Shown here: one piece after another, positions 32,089-37,480 of the stretch
Layout of the letters: the number at the start of each line of letters is the position of its first letter
How positions within the stretch are numbered: the first letter of the stretch is position 1
Source: Asticcacaulis sp. UBA2476
GTDB lineage: Bacteria > Pseudomonadota > Alphaproteobacteria > Caulobacterales > Caulobacteraceae
Direction of reading: 5' to 3'
Assembly (NCBI GenBank): GCA_002342035.1
Contig: DDPE01000091.1
Location: 1 to 37,480 of the forward strand
DNA: 37,480 nt
Made by a program: the position numbers and the translations under genes
The notes under the pieces: generated by a model
Told to the model about the DNA's origin: nothing
Database searches by the model: none
The model's input: the letters and a program-made list of their open reading frames with translations, nothing else

Positions 32089-32499
32089 CTAAATATTAAA
32101 GGCGACCCTGATCGTCCGGATCAGCATATAGCCCAATATGCCGGTGGCGCACAAAAACACGCAAAAGCGCAAAATGACGATGTTGTGCAGCGCCTGTATC
32201 AGCGAATGGACGATCCGCAGGCCCACATAGATCCACGCCAGCGTTATAAACAGGCGATCGCCCCAGCCGCTCAGGTGAATGACGCTGCTTAAGGCATAGA
32301 ACAGCACGGGCTGCTCCAGCAGGTTGGCATAGTTATCGGCAGGGTCACGGGCATAGGGCGGCAATTGCGCCAGTAGCCGCTTATCGGTCAGGCGCTGCGG
32401 GTCTACCTTATGGGCAAACAAAGCCGTTATGCGGGCGGCATAAAGCCAAACCAGCATCAGCATCGTCCACGCAATCAGGGCCAGAACCGGGTGCAACAT
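32089..32499 (-). CDS. MAPEG family membrane protein
   Basis: A 136-residue integral membrane protein with four predicted helices (about residues 5-28, 65-80, 84-105 and 108-128). The MAPEG pattern is DPADNYANLLEQPVLFYALSSV, with the Asn-x-x-x-Gln/Glu-Pro-Val motif that binds glutathione in eicosanoid and microsomal glutathione transferase relatives, followed by AWIYVGLRIVHSLIQ. Bacterial members have no assigned role. It converges on the AT-rich orphan gene with a 13-base gap. Confidence 0.86.
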   Translation of the reverse strand: MLHPVLALIAWTMLMLVWLYAARITALFAHKVDPQRLTDKRLLAQLPPYARDPADNYANLLEQPVLFYALSSVIHLSGWGDRLFITLAWIYVGLRIVHSLIQALHNIVILRFCVFLCATGILGYMLIRTIRVAFNI

Positions 32500-32539
32500 A
32501 TCCGGTACTATAATCTGAAATTCCTAAGATAACGCCACC

Positions 32540-32611
32540 GCCCTCAAGAAGCGCAGCGTTAGGGCAACTAAAAAAGCGCTCAAGAAGCGAAGCGGTAGCG
32601 CACTAAAAAAA
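32540..32611. repeat. Two tandem hairpin units with compensatory stems
   Basis: Unit 1 is GCCCT (32540-32544), CAAGAAGCGCAGCGTT, AGGGC (32561-32565), then AACTAAAAAA. Unit 2 is GCGCT (32576-32580), CAAGAAGCGAAGCGGT, AGCGC (32597-32601), then ACTAAAAAAA. The stems differ by matching changes on both sides, so pairing is preserved. On the minus strand unit 2 is followed by six Ts and could end transcription from the HerA-like gene. Confidence 0.55.
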
Positions 32612-32635
32612 CCCTTGACCAGTAACCTGGAGTTT

Positions 32636-32675
32636 CTCTCCTCCCCATGCCTGTGGCATAGGGAGGAGAGTTTTT
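32636..32675. terminator. REP-like hairpin at the end of the HerA-like gene
   Basis: CTCTCCTCCC-C-ATGCC pairs with GGCAT-A-GGGAGGAGAG around a TGT loop (32636-32670), a 15-bp stem with one C-A mismatch, followed by five Ts on the plus strand. It belongs in style to the CTCCCC/GGGGAG repeats at 2414-2473 and 4914-5037. On the minus strand (the direction of the adjacent gene) no T-run follows, so terminator activity in that direction is doubtful. Confidence 0.5.
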
Positions 32676-34161
32676 ACCGCCGCTTGGTCGTTTTCTTCAT
32701 CGAACCCAATAGTCCGCGCACCAGTTCGCGCCCAAGGGTCACACCGATGGTGCGAATGACCGAGACCGCCACAGACGTCACCGCTTTTTCGGTCGATGAG
32801 GCTTTGCGCGCCGGTTCCTTGACCGTGGTTTTGGTGATTTTCACCTCTTCCTCTTCGACCACCTCGGCCTGTTTGCGCTTGGACAGGATTTCAAAGGCGG
32901 ATTCGCGGTCTTTGGCTTCATCATAGACGCTGGCTACGGGCGACTTGGCAAACACGGCCTGACGTTCAGCCTCCGTGGCAGCCCCCAGACGCGAGGCGGG
33001 CGGGCGGATCAGGGCGTGGGCAGTCACGGTCGGGCGACCCTTTTCATCCAGCAGCGACACCAGCGCCTCACCGACGCCTAAGCCCTGAATGGCCTCGATG
33101 GTATCAAACTCAGGATTGGCGCGGAACGAGTTGGCGGCGGCTTTCAGGCCCTTTTGCTCAGACGGCGTATAGGCGCGCAGGGCGTGCTGAATGCGGTTGC
33201 CAAGCTGGGCAAGCACGGAATCAGGCACATCGGCGGGGTTTTGCGTGACAAAATAGATGCCGACGCCTTTGGAGCGGATCAGGCGTACGACCTGCTCGAT
33301 CTTTTCCAGCAGGGATTTGGGCGCTTCGTTGAACAACAGGTGGGCTTCGTCGAAGAAAAACACCATGCGCGGCTTTTCCGGATCGCCGATTTCCGGCAGC
33401 TCCTCGAACAGTTCCGACAGCAGCCACAGCAAAAATGTCGAATATAGCCGCGGTGAGCCGATCAGTTTGTCCGCACACAGAATATTGATATAGCCTTTGC
33501 CCGATAAATCCGTGCGCATCAGGTCTTCCAGCCGCAGCGCCGGTTCGCCAAAGAACTTCGCACCGCCTTGGGTCTCCAGGGTCAGCAACTGCCGTTGAAT
33601 GGCACCGATTGAGGTCGCTGAGACCTGTCCGTAGGTGGCCGAAATCTCTTTGGCATTCTCAGCCACATGGTTGAGCAGGGCGCGCAGATCGGCCAGATCG
33701 AGCAGCAACAACCCTTCCTTATCCGCGACATGGAAGGCGATGTTCAGAACCCCTTCCTGCACGTCGTTCAGCTCAAACAAGCGCGACAGCAACAACGGCC
33801 CCATCTCGGAAATCGTCGCCCGGATCGGATGGCCTTTTTCGCCGAAAATATCCCAGAAGATGACCGGCGCGGCCTTGGGCGTCAGATCAAGGTCCATGAT
33901 CCTGGCGCGTTCCAGCAGTTTTTCATTGGGCGACCCCGCCACCGCCACGCCTGACAGATCGCCTTTAATATCGGCGGCAAACACCGGCACCCCGGCGTCG
34001 GAAAAGGCCTGCGCCAGGATTTGCAGGGTCACGGTTTTACCCGTACCTGTTGCACCAGCCACAATACCGTGGCGGTTGGCACGGGTGAACAGCAGGGTTT
34101 GCGCACCGCCAGAGGTGGGCGATTGCGAATATCCGACCAGAACGCCTGTTGTATCCGCCAT
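32674..34161 (-). CDS. HerA-like ATPase (DUF853 family)
   Basis: A 495-residue ATPase of the HerA/FtsK superfamily, DUF853 branch (E. coli YjgR type). Walker A is GATGTGKT at 36-43, Walker B is MVFFFDEAHLLF, and an arginine-finger region FVTQNPADVPDSVLAQLGNRIQHALRAYTP follows. The C-terminal part is Lys/Glu-rich and ends GRELVRGLLGSMKKTTKRR, typical of the branch. HerA proteins pump DNA with nucleases, but DUF853 members stand alone and their role is unknown. No NurA-like nuclease gene is next to it. Confidence 0.93.
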   Translation of the reverse strand: MADTTGVLVGYSQSPTSGGAQTLLFTRANRHGIVAGATGTGKTVTLQILAQAFSDAGVPVFAADIKGDLSGVAVAGSPNEKLLERARIMDLDLTPKAAPVIFWDIFGEKGHPIRATISEMGPLLLSRLFELNDVQEGVLNIAFHVADKEGLLLLDLADLRALLNHVAENAKEISATYGQVSATSIGAIQRQLLTLETQGGAKFFGEPALRLEDLMRTDLSGKGYINILCADKLIGSPRLYSTFLLWLLSELFEELPEIGDPEKPRMVFFFDEAHLLFNEAPKSLLEKIEQVVRLIRSKGVGIYFVTQNPADVPDSVLAQLGNRIQHALRAYTPSEQKGLKAAANSFRANPEFDTIEAIQGLGVGEALVSLLDEKGRPTVTAHALIRPPASRLGAATEAERQAVFAKSPVASVYDEAKDRESAFEILSKRKQAEVVEEEEVKITKTTVKEPARKASSTEKAVTSVAVSVIRTIGVTLGRELVRGLLGSMKKTTKRR

Positions 34162-34354
34162 GATCCTTAACCCTTCACGTTTTTGTGCAATATCGAGCCC
34201 GCAAACCCTATGGCCTTAAGGGGGTGATATTCAAGATGTTTTTCGCGCAAACGGCGATTTGATCCGCGCGTGACTCACACAACTGTGATGCGAGCGCTTA
34301 TGGTGCAATTCGCCTTTTGTGATAGTCTTTTATCATAAGCTTTTCATTGAGAAA

Positions 34355-34482
34355 CGCTTTAAAGGATTGTCCCGACGACTTCCCCCCTTAAGCTAGGACA
34401 GTCCCTATTTGAAGGCCCCTTTCCCCCATAGAGGCGCTTTCAAACAAGCCGTCAGCCCTGAACAAGGGCTGGCGGCTTTTCA
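34355..34482 (+). ncRNA. Candidate small RNA with two C-rich loops
   Basis: Three successive structures read on the plus strand. GGATTGTCC (34364-34372) pairs with GGACAGTCC (34396-34404), one G-U pair, around a loop holding CTTCCCCCCTTAAG. TTTGAA (34408-34413) with GCC-CT pairs with AG-GGC and TTCAAA (about 34439-34444) around the loop TTCCCCCAT. A 12-bp terminator hairpin then follows. Exposed C-runs next to a terminator are the design of alphaproteobacterial C-rich-loop small RNAs that pair with Shine-Dalgarno sequences. The promoter is not clear. Confidence 0.45.
34448..34480 (+). terminator. Intrinsic terminator
   Basis: GCCGTCAGCCCT (34448-34459) pairs with AGGGCTGGCGGC (34465-34476), 12 bp with one G-U pair and a 5-base loop, followed by TTTT. 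It probably ends the candidate small RNA. It could also serve the dioxygenase-like gene from the other strand, where GCTTGTTTG follows. Confidence 0.8.
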
Positions 34483-34502
34483 TTTGGACGCATGGCGTAC
34501 CG

Positions 34503-35426
34503 CTAAATAGTCACGCCGTAGGTCACCGTGCCGGTATAGCCGTTTGTGGTGTCGCCGCTTAAGGCAATCGTCTGGGCGGCAAGCTGGGCCGCACTATTGT
34601 CTGAGAAGACATTGTCACTGGCAAAGGTGATCCCGTTTAGGTTGCTGACGCTGGCACTATAGGCGCTGACATTGGCGTAGACGCTGGCGCAAACATCGCG
34701 TGGCAGGGCGAACTGCGATGTCTTTAGCTTATTGGCATAGGAGGTCGCCGCCGCCAGCGACGGGTAAACCTCAACATGCAGATGCGGCATCCGCCCGTCA
34801 TAACAACCGGGGAAGATGGTGGTAAAGGTCACCTGACCATTGGCATCGGTCACCTGAACGCCGCGTAGATAGTTTTCGCCGGTCAGAGTATAGAGCGAAT
34901 AAAGCCCGTCGCGGGTGCAATGCCACAGATAGATGACATATCCAGCCAGAGGCGCACAGCTATTGCCTGAATTGACCAGCGTAATGGTAAGCGTCATCGG
35001 CGGGCCGGGAGCCGTGCCGGACGCCGAACCGACGGAGGTTCGGATATCTGAGCGATTGATGCCGGATAAGGCCAGTACGTTGATCACTGAGCCTGATGCC
35101 GTGTTGGAGCCATCACCGGGATAGGGGCCGGCGGTTTCTTCGGCATAGGTGGTGCAGGTGCCGCTGGCGGTTGAGGATGATGAGGCGCTTGACGACGAAC
35201 TGCTGGATGATGAACTCGATGACGATGATGAGGCGCTGCTGCTGACCGTGGCGGTCGTTGTCCCGCCCCCTCCGCCACCGCCACAGGCCGAGGCGAAGGT
35301 GGCCGTAAATAATCCGCCGCCAATAATGGACAGGGTGCGCCGACGCGAAGCGACGTTTTCAATCAGATCCTGAAGGCTGCCTTCGTCCTTATGATAAGGC
35401 TCATTAGGGGTGTGGAGGTGGGTCAA
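34503..35426 (-). CDS. Secreted intradiol-dioxygenase-like protein with poly-Ser linker
   Basis: A 307-residue protein. A twin-arginine-like signal (ASRRRTLSIIGGGLFTATFASACGG) is followed by a Gly run and a Ser-rich linker of about 25 residues. The intradiol ring-cleavage dioxygenase fold follows. Landmarks are ETAGPYP, GYVIYLWHCTRDGLYSLY (Tyr ligand region), ENYLRGVQVTDANGQVTF, TTIFPGCYDGRMPHLHVEVY (Tyr and two His ligands of Fe3+), and a C-terminal strand-rich tail. The start codon appears to be TTG at 35426, with AGGA nine bases upstream. The substrate is unknown, and exported members may act on lignin-like aromatics. Confidence 0.85.
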   Translation of the reverse strand: MTHLHTPNEPYHKDEGSLQDLIENVASRRRTLSIIGGGLFTATFASACGGGGGGGTTTATVSSSASSSSSSSSSSSSSSSASSSSTASGTCTTYAEETAGPYPGDGSNTASGSVINVLALSGINRSDIRTSVGSASGTAPGPPMTLTITLVNSGNSCAPLAGYVIYLWHCTRDGLYSLYTLTGENYLRGVQVTDANGQVTFTTIFPGCYDGRMPHLHVEVYPSLAAATSYANKLKTSQFALPRDVCASVYANVSAYSASVSNLNGITFASDNVFSDNSAAQLAAQTIALSGDTTNGYTGTVTYGVTI

Positions 35427-35533
35427 AGCTTTAAGTCCTTATTTTTATGTGGGGACTTAAGGCCTTACAAGGCCAATACGGCAAATTCGGTAACGCTGAT
35501 ATTTCGAGTCTGAAATGATGTGGCCGAAAGCGG

Positions 35534-36505
35534 TTAAACCGGGCAGTAGATATCGCTGATGCCGCGTTCACCGCCGGATTTCGACAGTTGCACCACCACG
35601 TCGATCAGGCTGGACGCATAGGCCAGCGTCTCCTGGCGCGACAGGCTCATACCGCCCTGCATGACCATCAGCGCCAGTTGCTCCAGCGCGCCCTGCGGTG
35701 AGTTGGCGTGGACGGTCGTAAACGATCCTGGATGGCCGGTATTGATGGCGCGCAGAAAAGTCACCGCCTCAGCCCCTCGGATTTCACCGACAATTATCCG
35801 GTCAGGGCGCAGTCGCAGCGAGGCCTGAAGCAGGTCATTGACCGTGACCTTGGCCTCGCCCAGCTCGCCCTTAACCGCCACGAGGCCGAGCGCATTGGGC
35901 TGATGGGCGATGATTTCGGGCGTGTCTTCGACCAGAATAATGCGCTCAGATTCCGGCACGGTTTGCAGCATGGCGTTTAGAAACGTCGTCTTGCCTGATG
36001 AGGTGCCGCCGGAGATCAGCACGGTCTTACGCGCGAGCACCGCTTTTTTCAGGAAGCCGACCGGATCGCGACGAGCGGCCACCTGATCCTGCTCACGGGT
36101 GGTGTAGGTCGTGGCCTTGATGGGCCCGCGGTCATAGGCCTCAAGCGGGCGATTAACCATGACGTGGCGGCGGATGGCCAGCGCCCAATGCCGCCTCGTG
36201 GCGGGCGGGCCGATGACCTGCACGCGCTCACCGGTCGGCAGGGTCGCCCCCAATAACGGATTTTCGCGGTTTATGCCCTGATGGCTGATGCGGGCGATCT
36301 GGGCCGCCAAACGGCTGATCAACTGATCATTGATATCGGGGGCATCGAACCGCTGCATGTTCGGCTGACCGGAAATTTCCACCCACACTTCGCCGGGACG
36401 ATTGACCATGACTTCGGTCACGTCGGCACGATCCAGCCACTGGCGAAACGGCGCCAGATAGGTGCGTAGATAAACGCCTTCGGGATGGAGCGGTTCAACG
36501 GTCAT
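35534..36505 (-). CDS. virB11: VirB11-type secretion ATPase
   Basis: A 323-residue hexameric ATPase of type IV secretion systems. The N-terminal domain (about 1-140) includes DVTEVMVNRPGEVWVE. The motor domain has Walker A GGTSSGKT with Lys172, the Asp box ILVEDTPEI, Walker B LRPDRIIVGEIRG and the His box NTGHPGSFTTVHA. It starts 18 bases after the virB10 stop codon on the same strand, the usual virB10-virB11 order. No relaxase or VirB4 is visible in this window, so conjugation versus effector export cannot be decided. Confidence 0.93.
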   Translation of the reverse strand: MTVEPLHPEGVYLRTYLAPFRQWLDRADVTEVMVNRPGEVWVEISGQPNMQRFDAPDINDQLISRLAAQIARISHQGINRENPLLGATLPTGERVQVIGPPATRRHWALAIRRHVMVNRPLEAYDRGPIKATTYTTREQDQVAARRDPVGFLKKAVLARKTVLISGGTSSGKTTFLNAMLQTVPESERIILVEDTPEIIAHQPNALGLVAVKGELGEAKVTVNDLLQASLRLRPDRIIVGEIRGAEAVTFLRAINTGHPGSFTTVHANSPQGALEQLALMVMQGGMSLSRQETLAYASSLIDVVVQLSKSGGERGISDIYCPV

Positions 36506-36523
36506 CAGATCACTGCAAACAGA

Positions 36524-37480
36524 CTATTGGGTAAAATCGAGATCGCGGGAAGCAAACACCTGAATGGGCGTGCCTTGCGCGACCTTGATGGTGGGGGCGA
36601 TTTTGGAGTCGGATTCGAGGGCTGCGGTCGCGGCATTATTGGCACCGCTGGCCGTGCCGATGACCACGGTGTTAGAGTTGGAATCGTTGAGCGACGACGA
36701 CAGGCCGCCAATGATCGACAACAACATGGCCGAGCCAAACCGCTTAAAGAAATGGCTGTCGACATCACCGGTCAGGCCCGCCTGACCGAGGGGATCGGTG
36801 GACGGGTCAGCCAGTTGAATGGCCGTGCCGTCCGGACGGATCAGGCGCGTCCAGGTCACAAACAGGCGCTTTTGACCGCTCGACAGGCCCGAACGATAGG
36901 CTCCGATCAGGCGCGAACCGCGCGGAATGATGACGCGACTGCCGTCAAAGCTTTTGATGTCGCGCGACACCAGCGCCCGCGTATAGCCGGGCAGGTCGGA
37001 ATTGAGCGCGGTTTCAAGCACCGCCGGGATCATGGTGCCCTGGGGGACCACAAAGCCCGGATTGTTGATGCGTGAGGCGCGGGCCTGAAAGGTGGCATCC
37101 ACGCCGGTCAGGTCGCCGACGCTGGGCCCACGGGCAGCCAGAACCGGCGATACCGGCGCGGAGCCGGGGGCGGCAGGGGCATTGGCGCCGGGTTCAGGTG
37201 CGCTGACATCATAGACCAGCGTATTGGCGCGGGGGTTATTGTCAGGGGTCGCGGGCGGGGGCGCACCATTCACCGGAACCGGCGGCTGCGGTTGCTCGAT
37301 CGGCGGGACCGGCATGATCGGCCCTTCGGTCAGGGGTGTGGCCGGTTGGTCCATGACCACCGATCCCGGCGGGGTCTGAGGCTCAGTCTGCGGCGGTGTT
37401 TGCGCGGCGGTTGGGTTTTGGCGATTATTGCTGAGGGTCACCAGGGTGACGGCCCCCAGAAACACCGCCCCCAATATGCC
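36524..37480 (-). CDS. virB10: VirB10/TrbI, N-terminus outside window
   Basis: VirB10 spans both membranes and forms part of the outer-membrane core of type IV secretion systems. The frame is open to the window edge, and the visible part begins inside a membrane segment (GAVFLGAVTLVTL), so the cytoplasmic start is missing. A proline-rich periplasmic stretch follows (about 95 residues with many PP pairs). The conserved C-terminal domain has PQGTMIPAVLETALNSDLPG, the IIPRGSRLIGAYRSG segment, KRLFVTWTRLIRPDG and the antenna region LLSIIGGLSSSLNDSN. The ending TPIQVFASRDLDF is canonical. Confidence 0.92.
   Translation of the reverse strand, partial: GILGAVFLGAVTLVTLSNNRQNPTAAQTPPQTEPQTPPGSVVMDQPATPLTEGPIMPVPPIEQPQPPVPVNGAPPPATPDNNPRANTLVYDVSAPEPGANAPAAPGSAPVSPVLAARGPSVGDLTGVDATFQARASRINNPGFVVPQGTMIPAVLETALNSDLPGYTRALVSRDIKSFDGSRVIIPRGSRLIGAYRSGLSSGQKRLFVTWTRLIRPDGTAIQLADPSTDPLGQAGLTGDVDSHFFKRFGSAMLLSIIGGLSSSLNDSNSNTVVIGTASGANNAATAALESDSKIAPTIKVAQGTPIQVFASRDLDFTQ

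Larger units (their letters stand above)
34162..34502. other. Gene-free intergenic region
   Basis: This 341-base stretch between the HerA-like and dioxygenase-like genes has no supported ORF. The left part has small palindromes (TCACA/TGTGA at 34275-34288, TGATA/TATCA near 34320-34336). The right part holds the candidate small RNA and its terminator described separately. Confidence 0.6.

Noticed and set aside
35160..35262. Short-period repeat that might suggest a CRISPR or minisatellite
   Set aside because: It is simply the serine-codon run (AGC/TCG/TCA on the minus strand) coding the Ser-rich linker.
1..37480. tRNA, rRNA, CRISPR, transposase, integrase or prophage genes
   Set aside because: None was recognised on either strand by reading. 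A short tRNA could only be excluded firmly with a covariance search.

Overview
The window is a chromosomal replication-origin region of an alphaproteobacterium of the family Caulobacteraceae. The genus may be Asticcacaulis, judging by the moderate GC content and gene content, but the sequence alone does not prove this. Three things support the family call. The gene order hemE / AT-rich CtrA- and DnaA-box region / ppsR-type gene matches the Caulobacter Cori locus. The order leuS-lptE-holA followed by convergent parB-parA-rsmG-mnmG-mnmE and rho-hemJ-hemH-hemE is the one remembered for Caulobacter. There are also three perfect 16-bp parS sites.

Layout. 1-2381: 3' part of ftsK. 2474-3030: a ParE/ParD-type toxin-antitoxin pair with a visible promoter and operator. 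3202-4909: lolA, a candidate small RNA, and xthA. 5052-5842: two small unrecognised genes that overlap tail to tail, flanked by palindromic repeats. 5980-9126: an envelope and signalling block with an OmpR-family regulator (probably cenR), an L,D-transpeptidase, a YggS protein, a ThiE/TenI-like protein and a probable ntrZ. 9558-14241: a DUF3576 lipoprotein, leuS, lptE and holA. 14242-22524: the minus-strand run parB, parA, rsmG, mnmG, mnmE, a DUF6489 protein, rho and hemJ, continuing into hemH and hemE up to 24579. 24580-25084: the predicted origin. 25085-28857: ppsR-type gene, maf, aroE, coaE and dnaQ, read away from the origin on the other arm. 28953-31419: secB, timA-type gene and mltA. 31446-37480: a more accessory stretch with an AT-rich orphan gene, a MAPEG protein, a HerA-like ATPase, a candidate C-rich-loop small RNA, a secreted intradiol-dioxygenase-like protein, and virB11 plus truncated virB10 of a type IV secretion system.

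How the parts work together. The origin is flanked by genes transcribed away from it on both sides, so they run with the replication forks. ParB should load at the three parS sites 4.5-8.5 kb left of the origin and, with ParA, segregate the newly copied origins. CtrA boxes interleaved with DnaA-like boxes suggest cell-cycle-gated initiation as in Caulobacter. DNA replication (holA, dnaQ), tRNA modification (mnmE, mnmG), haem synthesis (hemE, hemH, hemJ) and outer-membrane assembly (lolA, lptE) make up the core.

The least explained material is non-coding. It includes two candidate small RNAs with terminators (about 3935-4070 and 34355-34482), a 116-bp element with perfect 35-bp inverted arms between the ppsR-type gene and maf, a related family of GCAGGG/CCCTGC palindromes, REP-like CTCCCC/GGGGAG elements, and a pair of tandem hairpins with compensatory base changes. 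No tRNA, rRNA, CRISPR array, transposase or prophage gene was seen.
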